NCBI GenBank assembly: GCA_035623275.1
Contig: DASPTT010000030.1
Span: 1 to 43,406, forward strand
DNA from: DASPTT01 sp035623275
GTDB lineage: Bacteria; Actinomycetota; Acidimicrobiia; Acidimicrobiales; UBA8190
Direction of reading: 5' to 3'
DNA length: 43,406 nucleotides
Shown: piece after piece, positions 24,818 through 31,998 of the stretch
How the letters are laid out: every line of letters begins with the position of its first letter
Position numbering within the stretch: position 1 is the first letter of the stretch
Notes under the pieces: generated by a model
The model's database searches: none
The model's input: only the letters and a program-made list of their open reading frames with translations
What the model was told of the DNA's origin: nothing
Program-made: the position numbers and the translations under genes

Positions 24818-25267
24818 TCAGCGCCGCAGCTCGGCGGCGGCCGCCTCTGCCGCGGCTGCCGCGGCCTCGAGGAAGGCGCCCACGGCCTTGCGGTGGGCGG
24901 TGGGGACCTCGGCGACGATCGCACCGATCCGGCGATGGAAGGTGACCAGTCCCGGCGGTGCCTCGCTGGCTGCCCTGTCCCCGAGCGCGAGGACCACCGA
25001 CCGGCGGTCGGTGGGATGGCGTCGGCGCCGGAGCCACCCCGCGTCCTCGAGCCGGTCGACGAGCATCGTCACCGCGCCAGAGGTGATTCCCAGGCGCTCG
25101 CCGAGCTCCCGCTGCGTCAAGGGGCCATCGCGCTCGAGGTACTCGAGCGCGTCGAGGTCGGTCTCGCTCATCCCCGCCCGGCGGGCCAGCGCGCCCCGCA
25201 TGCGGTCGCGCGCCAGCCCGAAGCGCTGGAGGGTGCCCGCGAGGTCCTCCGGATCGGCGGTCGCCAT
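24818..25267 (-). CDS. MarR-family transcriptional regulator
   Basis: Dimeric winged-helix regulator of 149 residues. The DNA-binding domain shows LTQRELGERLGITSGAVTMLVDRLEDAGWLRRRRHPTDRRSVVLAL, the MarR recognition helix and wing. The C-terminus is an Ala-rich dimerisation helix. The ATG at 25267 faces a short, AT-rich divergent region full of dyads and, beyond it, a methyltransferase gene. The classical arrangement suggests it controls itself and that gene. It lies on the same strand as the TetR gene 64 bp downstream. Confidence 0.93.
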   Translation of the reverse strand: MATADPEDLAGTLQRFGLARDRMRGALARRAGMSETDLDALEYLERDGPLTQRELGERLGITSGAVTMLVDRLEDAGWLRRRRHPTDRRSVVLALGDRAASEAPPGLVTFHRRIGAIVAEVPTAHRKAVGAFLEAAAAAAEAAAAELRR

Positions 25268-25276
25268 TGACCGAAC

Positions 25277-25319
25277 TATAGCAGCAGCTATACTACTTAG
25301 TAGACAAGTATCTTAGTAG
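25277..25319. promoter_or_regulatory. Operator array between marR-like gene and methyltransferase
   Basis: Three adjoining elements are present: TATAGC-AGCA-GCTATA (25277-25292, perfect 6-bp arms), CTACTTAGTAG (25293-25303, perfect 5-bp arms), and the direct repeat CTTAGTAG (25296-25303 and 25312-25319). The block is AT-rich against a very GC-rich background and fills the space between the divergent starts. It should hold both promoters and the MarR sites. Confidence 0.6.
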
Positions 25320-25344
25320 CTGGCCTATAAGGGAGGTGGTGACC

Positions 25345-26019
25345 ATGGCGACGACCAAGGCCCGCGACGACGGGCACGCGCCAGCCGTGCGCGGCGGGGG
25401 CATGGCGCGTGCGTTCTACCGGTTCGCCTATCGCGCCGGCCGCCCCCGCTGGGACGCCGAAGGACCGCACCCCGCCCTCGTCTCCCTGGTGGGTGCACGC
25501 ACACCGGGGCGGGCGCTGGACCTCGGGTGCGGGACCGGCGCCGATGCGAGCTTTCTGGCGGCGCAGGGATGGCAGGTGGTGGGGGTCGACTTCGCGCCCG
25601 AGGCGATCAACGAGGCCAGGGCCCGCCAGCGCCCGGGCACACCCGCTCCCACCTACGTCGTCGGCGACGTGACGCAGCTCCGGTCGCTGGGCGTCGAGGG
25701 TCCGTTCGAGCTCGTGATCGACGTGGGCTGCTATCACGGGATCGCGGCCGGTCGCCGCGACGCCCACGCGACCGAGGTGGCGGCGGTGACGTGCGCCGGC
25801 GCCGACCTCTTCATCGCCGGGATCGCCCATCCCCCGGCAACCTGGCGGCTCCTCGGTGCCCGCGGGCTCGACCCATCCGACGTGATCCGCCGTTTCGGCA
25901 GCCACTTCGACCTGGTCGGGCAGGAAGAGATGCAAGGCGTCGGCCGCCATGCGCGCTTCGTGCTCCTCCACCTGGTGCGCCGAGCGGACCAGGACGGTGG
26001 TCCCGATGCCGGTGGCTAG
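25345..26019 (+). CDS. Class I SAM-dependent methyltransferase
   Basis: Cytoplasmic methyltransferase of 224 residues. Motif I is ALDLGCGTGADASFLAAQG (from about residue 57), the acidic residue ending strand 2 is in VVGVDFAPEAI, and strand 4 is FELVIDVGCYHGI. The ATG at 25345 has GGGAGG 8 nt upstream; two in-frame GTG codons before it were rejected. The FYRFAYRAGRPRWD opening occurs in small-molecule and thiol methyltransferases, so detoxification is possible. The acceptor is unknown. It is divergent from the MarR gene across an operator-rich region. Confidence 0.88.
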   Translation: MATTKARDDGHAPAVRGGGMARAFYRFAYRAGRPRWDAEGPHPALVSLVGARTPGRALDLGCGTGADASFLAAQGWQVVGVDFAPEAINEARARQRPGTPAPTYVVGDVTQLRSLGVEGPFELVIDVGCYHGIAAGRRDAHATEVAAVTCAGADLFIAGIAHPPATWRLLGARGLDPSDVIRRFGSHFDLVGQEEMQGVGRHARFVLLHLVRRADQDGGPDAGG

Positions 26020-26112
26020 GTGGTCGGCGGCTCGGTGGTCGGTGACCATGTCCACGAACGCGGCTCGATCGGAATACGACACGGCCGCACCCGTCGTCCG
26101 CGGTGAACTCGA

Positions 26113-26124
26113 GCTGAGCTCAGC
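26113..26124. repeat. Perfect 12-bp palindrome between convergent methyltransferase genes
   Basis: GCTGAGCTCAGC is self-complementary and spans the stop codon of the minus-strand methyltransferase. It could serve as part of a bidirectional transcript end, but it is short and lacks a U-tract. Confidence 0.25.
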
Positions 26125-26755
26125 GCGCCGCCGCGGGCACGGCGCGCGCCGCCACCCAGGTGAAAGGCTGGACGACCCCGGCGGGCGTGACGTGCTCCTC
26201 ATGCCTCACGGCCACCACCGCGAACGCCGGCCCGAGCAGCGCGGCCAGGCCGTCTGCGTCGTAGCGGGACACCGGCAGGCCCGAGCAGGTCTCGGGGCCG
26301 TCGGGTGCGAAGGTGGCGATCACGACGGCGCCCTCGGGCGCGAGCGCCGAGTCGAGCACCCGGCGATAGGACCGCCGATCCTCCTCATCGACGAGGAAGT
26401 GGAGCACCGCCCGGTCGTGCCAGACGTCGAAACGGCGCGCCGGCTGCCAAGTGAGCAGGTCGTGACGCACCAGCGTGACCGGGGCGCCTGCGGGCAGCCG
26501 GTCGCGCACGGCGTGCAGCGCGACCTCCGACACGTCGAGCACGGTCAGGTCGTCGAAGCCCCGGTCGAGGAGCGTGTCGACGAGGCAGGACGCGCCGGCG
26601 CCGACGTCGAGGACCGAGGCCGTGGTGCGGACCTCGAGGCATTCGAGGAGCTCGAGCGACATCTGGGGCACAGCCTGGAACCAGCTCACATCTTGCACAC
26701 CGCGGCCGGTGTACGCCTCGTCCCAATGCCGCTGGCGGGCAGCCCTGTCGGGCAT
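26120..26755 (-). CDS. Class I SAM-dependent methyltransferase (second)
   Basis: Protein of 211 residues. The opening RQRHWDEAYTGRGVQDVSWFQ is typical of a small methyltransferase group related to thiopurine/thiol methyltransferase-like proteins. Motif I is SVLDVGAGASCLVD (47-60), motif II LTVLDVS, and a later FDVWHDRAVLHFL carries the family WHDRAV(F/L)HFL. Its ATG is 9 bp after the thioredoxin stop, so the two are cotranscribed, which would suit a substrate with a reactive thiol or metalloid. This is inference; the acceptor is unknown. Confidence 0.88.
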   Translation of the reverse strand: MPDRAARQRHWDEAYTGRGVQDVSWFQAVPQMSLELLECLEVRTTASVLDVGAGASCLVDTLLDRGFDDLTVLDVSEVALHAVRDRLPAGAPVTLVRHDLLTWQPARRFDVWHDRAVLHFLVDEEDRRSYRRVLDSALAPEGAVVIATFAPDGPETCSGLPVSRYDADGLAALLGPAFAVVAVRHEEHVTPAGVVQPFTWVAARAVPAAAR

Positions 26756-26764
26756 GCGCGCGAC

Positions 26765-27139
26765 CTACGAGCCGACGGCCGCGGCCGTTTCGGCCACCTG
26801 ACGGTGCACCTCGTCCATGTCGAGGGCGCACACCTTGCCGATGAGGTCCTCGAGGGCGGGTCCGGGAAGCGCTCCGGCCTGCGCGTAGACGATGACCCCC
26901 TCGCGCATGATCATGAGGGTCGGGATCGACATGATCCCGAACGCCCGGGCGAGGTCTTGCTCGGCTTCGGTGTCGACCTTGGCGAAGAGCAGGTCGGTGT
27001 GGGCGTCCGATGCCTGCTCGAACACCGGCCCGAACATACGGCACGGACCGCACCACGATGCCCAGAAGTCGACCAGGACAATGTCGTTGGCGGTGGTCAG
27101 ATCCTCGAAATTCGCCATAGTGGCGGTCACGGTGGTCAC
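26765..27139 (-). CDS. Thioredoxin
   Basis: Thiol-disulfide oxidoreductase of 124 residues with WCGPC (W29, C30, C33), the FWASWCGPC context, and the cis-Pro in SIPTLMIM. The C-terminus extends about 15 residues beyond classical thioredoxin. GTG 27139 was chosen because GGGAGGG lies about 4 nt before it; GTG 27130 and ATG 27118 are alternatives. It leads a two-gene unit with the methyltransferase and is divergent from the AhpD-like gene. With the sulfur module nearby it may supply reductant for persulfide handling. Confidence 0.92.
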   Translation of the reverse strand: MTTVTATMANFEDLTTANDIVLVDFWASWCGPCRMFGPVFEQASDAHTDLLFAKVDTEAEQDLARAFGIMSIPTLMIMREGVIVYAQAGALPGPALEDLIGKVCALDMDEVHRQVAETAAAVGS

Positions 27140-27258
27140 CAGACCCTCCCTGTCGTCGGCGGTCCCGTATCTGCAACCTACCGGCCGGTCCGTGCATTCC
27201 CGGGCCGTACCGACCTTCTCCCCTATGCGCGCGTCGCGACGCGTCCGAACGTTGGGGC

Positions 27259-27618
27259 ATGGGACAGGCACAAGACGTCATCGCCGAATTGCGTGAACCG
27301 ACGCGCTCGATTCGCAAGGCCGCGCCCGAGGCGTGGGCGGGCTTCGCCGCGCTCCACGACGCCGCGCTGGCCGACGGCGCGCTCCCTGCCCGGGTGAAGG
27401 AGCTCATGGCACTGGTGATCGCGGTGGCCAAGCAGTGCGACGGGTGCATCGTGTACCACGCCAAGGCTGCCGCACGCTCGGGCGCGAGCCCCGAGGAGGT
27501 CGCCGAGGCTCTGTCGGTGGCGCTGCTCATGTGCGGCGGCCCGGCGACGGTTTACGGACCTCGCGCCTGGGCGGCGTTCGAGGAGTTCGCCTACCCCGCC
27601 GCGCCGGCGATCGCCTGA
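27259..27618 (+). CDS. Carboxymuconolactone decarboxylase/AhpD-like protein
   Basis: Small all-helical protein of 119 residues. The AhpD-type redox motif is complete: E49, C60 and C63 in QCDGC, and H67 in IVYHA, followed by the GAS-P-EE-EAL helix. Such proteins act as alkylhydroperoxidases or thiol-dependent peroxidases; the CMD-like lactone decarboxylases usually lack the CxxC. The ATG at 27259 lies 119 bp from the divergent thioredoxin start. A shared oxidative or thiol-stress promoter region is plausible. Confidence 0.88.
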   Translation: MGQAQDVIAELREPTRSIRKAAPEAWAGFAALHDAALADGALPARVKELMALVIAVAKQCDGCIVYHAKAAARSGASPEEVAEALSVALLMCGGPATVYGPRAWAAFEEFAYPAAPAIA

Positions 27619-27651
27619 TGCCGGTCGCGCAGTGATCGGCGCCCTCGCCGA

Positions 27652-27921
27652 TCAGGCGAGCTTCATGAACATCTTCTGCACGGCGTCGATCGGGTAGCCG
27701 TCGGCCTCGGCCTCGTCGGGATTCGACAGGCAGTAGGTGAGACCAGCCGCGACCAGCCGAAACCCGGCCTGCTCCAGGGCCTTGGTGGCCGCCGAGATCT
27801 GCGTGACGACGTCACGGCACTCACGGCCCTCCTCCAACATGCGCTCGACCGCCTGCACCTGGCCCGCCACGCGGCGCAACCGTTTGCGCACGTCGTCGAC
27901 GACGTTGTCGGGAAGCTGCAA
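27652..27921 (-). CDS. CsoR-superfamily repressor, CstR-like (persulfide-sensing type)
   Basis: All-helical tetrameric-type repressor of 89 residues. The family core VRKRLRRVAGQVQAVERMLEEGRECRDVVTQISA is evident. C35 and C64 are separated by 28 residues, the CsoR/CstR spacing. The copper-ligand His that precedes the second Cys by four residues in CsoR is Gly60 here. Loss of this His together with two retained Cys is the pattern of CstR, which senses per- and polysulfides. It starts at TTG 27921 with AGGAG upstream, 32 bp after the dioxygenase stop. Likely operators lie at 29098-29147. Confidence 0.85.
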   Translation of the reverse strand: MQLPDNVVDDVRKRLRRVAGQVQAVERMLEEGRECRDVVTQISAATKALEQAGFRLVAAGLTYCLSNPDEAEADGYPIDAVQKMFMKLA

Positions 27922-27953
27922 CCTCGGTCTCCTCTCTCCTCGAATGCGGGGAC

Positions 27954-29045
27954 TCAGGCCGACACCGCACAGCGGTTCGGGCCGAGCTCCAGGGACCGCA
28001 ACACCGCGAGTGGCACGGCGCTGCGCCCCGAGTTGGCCTGCACGATCTCCACGTAGTTGGGAGGCCTCGGGACCGCCGCGGCCGTCGCCCAGGAGACGAA
28101 GGCGTCCTCGTCGAAGCCGAGGGGCTCCAAGGCGCTGCGGAGCTCGCCGAGTGTGGCGGCAACGGGGCGATCGGGTCGTACCACGACATCGTCCCCGTAG
28201 TGGCCGGGCAGGACGACGGCTTCGTCCGCGAGGCACAGGACCTTGTCGTGCAGGGAGTGGTAGAGGCTGTGCGCGAACTCCACCGCCCGGTCGGCGAGGT
28301 CGGGGCGACCCACGCCCTCGACGAACAGCGTGTCCCCGGTGAGCACCGCGCGTTCTGCCACGACGTAGACCGTCGAGCCCCGCGTGTGGCCGGGCGTGTG
28401 CATCGCGGCCACCCGGAAGCTCACCCCTCCCGGCAGCTCGAAGGCGTCACCGTCCCGCAGCGGAACGTAGGGGAACTCGAACGCGTCGGCCGGGTTGAGG
28501 TGCAGCGACGCCCCCGTCACGGCGGACAGGTCGCGCGCCCCGCTCAGGTGGTCCGCGTGCAGGTGGGTGTCGAACACCCTGGTGACCGTCCAACCGTGTT
28601 CCTCGGCCACCTGCCGGTACACATCCACGTCCGCCGAGGGGTCGACCACGAACGCCGTGTCGCCCACCCCGACGACGTAGGAGAGACACCCCTTGCCGCG
28701 CCGGCGCACCTGGACGACGCGCACGTCGCCGAATTCCATGGTGACGGCGTCGTAGACGCCCGCCCATGCGGCCATCCCGCCCACCAGGTTGGCGACCCGC
28801 CGTCCGGTGCCGCTCAGGATCTCCGCCGCCGTGGCCGACCGGCTTCCCGAGGCGCACACCGTGACCACCTCCCGGTCTACAGGGACCTCGTCCACCCGGG
28901 CGGCGAGCTGCCCGACGGGGACGTTGGTGGCGCCGGGGATGGCCCAGGCCGCGCACTCGGCCGGCTCGCGGACGTCGAGGACGAACGGCTCGTCCGCCGT
29001 GCCCAGGCGAGCGGCCAGCTCGGCGACGTCGAGGTCTCGGTACAT
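27954..29045 (-). CDS. Rhodanese-persulfide dioxygenase fusion
   Basis: Two-domain enzyme of 363 residues. N-terminal rhodanese (about 5-100) has the catalytic C64 in CASGSRS. The C-terminal metallo-beta-lactamase domain (about 103-345) resembles ETHE1/PDO: HLHADH (161-166), H216/H220 in HTPGH, D238 in TGDTL and the GVGRPDL segment of dioxygenases. It would transfer sulfane sulfur and oxidise glutathione- or other thiol-persulfide to sulfite. Domain order is the reverse of Staphylococcus CstB, where the dioxygenase comes first. The ATG at 29045 has GGAGGAG upstream. It is followed by the CstR-like gene in the same unit. Confidence 0.9.
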   Translation of the reverse strand: MYRDLDVAELAARLGTADEPFVLDVREPAECAAWAIPGATNVPVGQLAARVDEVPVDREVVTVCASGSRSATAAEILSGTGRRVANLVGGMAAWAGVYDAVTMEFGDVRVVQVRRRGKGCLSYVVGVGDTAFVVDPSADVDVYRQVAEEHGWTVTRVFDTHLHADHLSGARDLSAVTGASLHLNPADAFEFPYVPLRDGDAFELPGGVSFRVAAMHTPGHTRGSTVYVVAERAVLTGDTLFVEGVGRPDLADRAVEFAHSLYHSLHDKVLCLADEAVVLPGHYGDDVVVRPDRPVAATLGELRSALEPLGFDEDAFVSWATAAAVPRPPNYVEIVQANSGRSAVPLAVLRSLELGPNRCAVSA

Positions 29046-29097
29046 GGCTCCTCCGGTGGGCACCAACCGCGCCCTGCGGTCTCCGTCTGTACAAAGC

Positions 29098-29113
29098 ATA
29101 CCCCAAGGGGTAT
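29098..29113. promoter_or_regulatory. CsoR/CstR-type operator 1
   Basis: ATACCCCAAGGGGTAT has perfect 7-bp arms around AA and matches the GC-tract dyads bound by CsoR-family repressors. It is 53 bp upstream of the rhodanese-dioxygenase ATG, near its expected promoter. Confidence 0.75.
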
Positions 29114-29131
29114 ATTCCCCAGGGCGCACAG

Positions 29132-29147
29132 ATACCCCATGGGGTAT
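29132..29147. promoter_or_regulatory. CsoR/CstR-type operator 2
   Basis: ATACCCCATGGGGTAT is a perfect 16-bp palindrome with the same arms as operator 1, centred 34 bp away. It is 54 bp upstream of the divergent rhodanese start, so each divergent gene has a site at about the same distance from its start codon. Confidence 0.75.
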
Positions 29148-29200
29148 CAGCGGGCGGCCGGGGCGGGCCGGCGCGGCGAGGAGAGGACAAGGGGCGCATC

Positions 29201-29560
29201 GTGGGGTGGTTACGGCATCGGGTCGGCGGGGGTGCCGGCGTGGGCCCGGACGAGGCGAGCGCGCTGGTGCGTGCCGGTGCGTTGCTCGTCGACGTCCGCG
29301 AGGTCGACGAATGGCGGGCCGGGCACGCGCCCGAGGCGCGTCACCTGCCGCTGGGCGATCTCGGCGCTCGGCTCGACTCCCTGCCCGCCGACCGACGACT
29401 GGTCGTCGTGTGCCGCTCGGGCAGCCGGTCGGTCCGGGCCACGGCGGCGCTCGTGCACGCCGGGTACGACGCCGTCAACCTCGACGGCGGCATGCGCGCC
29501 TGGGCCGCGGCCGGTCGTCCCGTCCAGGGCGCCGGCGGCCGGCCCGGGGTGGTCGCGTGA
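29201..29560 (+). CDS. Single-domain rhodanese
   Basis: Sulfurtransferase of 119 residues with the rhodanese fold: LLVDVREVDEWRAGHAPEARHLPLG, and the active-site loop C71-RSGSRS (six-residue loop of thiosulfate or persulfide transferases). It should carry persulfide sulfur on C71. It starts with GTG at 29201, with AAGGGG upstream. The stop overlaps the start of the TauE/SafE gene by 4 bp. It is divergent from the rhodanese-dioxygenase gene across the twin operators. Confidence 0.88.
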   Translation: MGWLRHRVGGGAGVGPDEASALVRAGALLVDVREVDEWRAGHAPEARHLPLGDLGARLDSLPADRRLVVVCRSGSRSVRATAALVHAGYDAVNLDGGMRAWAAAGRPVQGAGGRPGVVA

Positions 29561-30432
29561 CGCTGCTGCTCCTCGTCCCTCTCGGGCTCGCCATCGGCGT
29601 CGCCTTGGGCGCCCTCGGCGGCGGGGGCTCGATCCTGGCGGTGCCTGCCCTCGTCTACGGCGTCGGGCTCGGCACCAAACAGGCGATGACGACGTCGCTC
29701 GTCGTCGTGGGCGTGACCGCACTGGGCGCCATGGCGGGCCACTGGCGGGCCGGGCACGTGCGGCTGGGGGTGGGCCTGTGGTTCGGGCTCGCCGGGATCG
29801 CCGGCTCCGTCGCCGGCTCCATGCTCAACCACCACGTCGACACCGCGGTCCTCCTGGTGTCGTTCGCCGTGGTGATGCTGGTGGTGGCCTGGCGGATGTG
29901 GGTGCGGGCGTCGGGCCCGGGCCCGGCCGACGACGACCGTGGCGGGCGGCGGACAGCCGCGCCGCCGGTCGCGCCGTCGGCCGCGGCGACACCCCTGCCC
30001 GTGTCCGGGGCCGTCCTGGCCGACATGCGCCCACCGGGGAGTCGGGCCCGTCTGCACGTCTCGGCTCGCCTAGCCGTGGGGGTCGCCGCCGCGGGGACCG
30101 TCGTCGGCTTCCTCACCGGGTTCTTCGGCGTCGGGGGCGGCTTCGTGATCGTGCCGGCCCTGGTGCTCGTACTGGGCTTCGACATGCCGGTCGCCGTGGG
30201 CACGTCGTTGCTCGTCATCGCCGTCAACGCCGCCGTCGCGCTGATCACGCGCCTGGCCACGACGGGCGTCGACTGGCACGTCGCGTTGCCCTTCACCGTG
30301 GCCGGGCTGGCCGGTGCCCTGGCCGGCACGCGCGTGGCCGACCGGGTCTCCTCGTCGACCCTCGTCCGTTGCTTCGCGGTCCTGCTCGGCGCGGTGGCGA
30401 GCTACACGATGGTCCGCACCGTCGTGGGCTGA
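29557..30432 (+). CDS. TauE/SafE-family sulfite/organosulfonate exporter
   Basis: Membrane permease of 291 residues with about eight hydrophobic segments in two related halves. Each half opens with a Gly-rich motif, LGALGGGGSILAVPALV and GFFGVGGGFVIVPALV. A hydrophilic Arg/Pro loop of about 45 residues joins the halves. In cst-type operons this family exports sulfite made by persulfide oxidation, which fits its coupling to the rhodanese (GTGA overlap) here. The open frame extends upstream only as a shadow. Confidence 0.88.
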   Translation: MTLLLLVPLGLAIGVALGALGGGGSILAVPALVYGVGLGTKQAMTTSLVVVGVTALGAMAGHWRAGHVRLGVGLWFGLAGIAGSVAGSMLNHHVDTAVLLVSFAVVMLVVAWRMWVRASGPGPADDDRGGRRTAAPPVAPSAAATPLPVSGAVLADMRPPGSRARLHVSARLAVGVAAAGTVVGFLTGFFGVGGGFVIVPALVLVLGFDMPVAVGTSLLVIAVNAAVALITRLATTGVDWHVALPFTVAGLAGALAGTRVADRVSSSTLVRCFAVLLGAVASYTMVRTVVG

Positions 30433-30437
30433 ACCGC

Positions 30438-30656
30438 CTAGCGCTGCGCCCTGTACCCCCGCCACACCGAGAACCCGAGGCCGGCGACGGCGAGGAGCGG
30501 CAGGAGCACGACGCCGACCGCACCGTGCCCGCCGAGCGCGTAGGCCGCGCCAACGATCACGAGGACGACCACCAGGACCTCGGGCGTGTCGCCGACCAGG
30601 AAGTCCCACACGAAGCGCGCCGCGGCCCGCGCGCCCCGTCCCAGCGCGCCGGTCAC
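30438..30656 (-). CDS. Small two-helix membrane protein
   Basis: Unrecognised protein of 72 residues. A basic amphipathic N-terminus (GALGRGARAAARFVWDFLVGD) is followed by two hydrophobic segments separated by GGHG, and a basic C-terminal tail (WRGYRAQR). Its start overlaps the stop of the upstream membrane-protein gene by 4 bp (ATGA), which supports translation as the second gene of a two-gene unit. It may be an accessory subunit of that transporter-like protein. It ends 5 bp from the convergent TauE stop. Confidence 0.6.
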   Translation of the reverse strand: MTGALGRGARAAARFVWDFLVGDTPEVLVVVLVIVGAAYALGGHGAVGVVLLPLLAVAGLGFSVWRGYRAQR

Positions 30657-31453
30657 GAGGCCACGTCCCCGAGGGCGGTCGGCGCCGCCGGGGCCCCGCT
30701 GCGCGCGCCGGACACGGCCCGCCTGACCAACAGGACCATCACCCCGGCGCTAGCGGCGAAGAGCGCCACCAGGACGGGGATGGCGAGATCGTCGCCCGGC
30801 CAGCGCACGCCGGCGCCCTCCCCCACCCAGAACACGCCGAAGGTGGTGAGCATCACGCCCACCACCGTCTTCAAGGCGTTCTCCGGCACGTCGGAGAGCT
30901 GGCGGGCCACGACCACACCCGCGACCGCGACCACTACGGCCGCGGCGGCCGCACCGACGGCGGCCAGCCCGAGACGGTGCGAGCTCGCGCCCAGGCTGAT
31001 CACGATCAGGACGACCTCGAAGCCCTCGAGCAGCACGCCCTTGAACGCCACCAGGAAGGCGGCACCGTCACGAACCTTGTCGCCCGGCTCGTGGGCCAGC
31101 GCACCGACGGTGCGCACGTAGACGGCGTCTTCGTCGTGTTTGGCCAGCCGGCCGCCGCCGCGCAGCACCGCCTTGCGCAACCACGACAACCCCATGAGCA
31201 ACAGCAGCGCGCCGACCACCAGACGCAAGGTGTCGATGGGCAGGAGATGTGCCAGGGGGATGCCGATGACGGCGGTGGTGACCCCGAGCACCACCAGGGC
31301 GAGGGCCGTGCCCTCGAAGGCGGAGCGCCAGCTCCGTGTCCCCGCCGCCACCACCAGGGTGAGGGCCTCGACCATCTCCACCAGGCTGGCCCCGAACACG
31401 GCCACGAGCAGGGCGATGGTGGAGGTCGCGGTGGCGTTGGCGGTGGCCGTCAC
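30653..31453 (-). CDS. FTR1-like integral membrane protein (COG4280-type)
   Basis: Polytopic protein of 266 residues with about seven hydrophobic segments. Two acidic intramembrane motifs are spaced like the REGxE motifs of iron permeases: E26-M-V-E29 in SLVEMVEALTLVVA and E143-G-F-E146 in LLEGFEVVLIV. A charged cytoplasmic loop around 95-130 lies between. This suggests a cation permease-like architecture; the substrate is not known. The start is GTG at 31453 without a clear ribosome binding site; earlier starts would add non-conserved Arg-rich sequence. Confidence 0.65.
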   Translation of the reverse strand: MTATANATATSTIALLVAVFGASLVEMVEALTLVVAAGTRSWRSAFEGTALALVVLGVTTAVIGIPLAHLLPIDTLRLVVGALLLLMGLSWLRKAVLRGGGRLAKHDEDAVYVRTVGALAHEPGDKVRDGAAFLVAFKGVLLEGFEVVLIVISLGASSHRLGLAAVGAAAAAVVVAVAGVVVARQLSDVPENALKTVVGVMLTTFGVFWVGEGAGVRWPGDDLAIPVLVALFAASAGVMVLLVRRAVSGARSGAPAAPTALGDVAS

Positions 31454-31644
31454 GTAGGGCAGTTCTAGCACCTGGGTGTGCCCGGACCCGCCGCGCCGTC
31501 GGCGACGGCTCCGCGGCCAGAACCCGCGCGTGCCGCTGCCGACCGGCCCGTTCGCGTAAAGGAGGCGCGAAGAGTCCTCGGCTCGGCGTTGCAATCGCGC
31601 GAAAGGGGCTGTACGAACAGGCGCGCCCGCCGTTGAATTGGTGT

Positions 31645-31998
31645 ATGCCCGCGCATCCCTTCGTGCACGCGGGGGCGGCGCGCTGCCTGGAACGGGACGC
31701 CGACACCGACGTCCCCTGTCCCCGCCGCCCCACCGACGGGGTCTTCTGCGCGGCGCATGCCTACGCGTTCCGCTGCCACAAGGCGGCGGAGGCGGCCACC
31801 CGGCTGGCCGCCACACGTGTCGCGTTGCAGGACACGGAACTTCCCCCGCTGCGGCGATGGTGGCTCCGGACGCGAGCCCGGCGTCTGCTCGCCCTCCGGC
31901 GCCACCTGTTGGAGGCCATCGCCCGGTTCGAGGGGCCCGTGGTCGACGTCGTCATCGCGTTCGAGGCGCCGCCAGACCTGTGGCCGGAGGGCCGGTGA
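31645..31998 (+). CDS. Hypothetical Cys/His-containing small protein
   Basis: Protein of 117 residues without a recognised family. The N-terminal half holds Cys and His in a treble-clef-like spacing (C14, C25, C35, H38, C44, H45), consistent with zinc or another metal. The C-terminal half is a basic helix rich in Arg and Leu (RRWWLRTRARRLLALRRHLLEAIARF). Its stop overlaps the start of the next small membrane-protein gene (GTGA), which supports it as real. The start is uncertain: ATG 31645 lacks a ribosome binding site, and TTG 31633 is possible. Confidence 0.5.
   Translation: MPAHPFVHAGAARCLERDADTDVPCPRRPTDGVFCAAHAYAFRCHKAAEAATRLAATRVALQDTELPPLRRWWLRTRARRLLALRRHLLEAIARFEGPVVDVVIAFEAPPDLWPEGR

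Noticed and set aside
27652..27921. Annotation as a copper-sensing CsoR
   Set aside because: The copper-ligand His is absent and the neighbours are persulfide-handling genes, not copper transporters.
28200..31121. Open frame of 973 codons on the plus strand across the sulfur module
   Set aside because: It overlaps the opposite strand of the dioxygenase gene and the wrong frame of rhodanese and TauE genes; its composition is that of a shadow frame.
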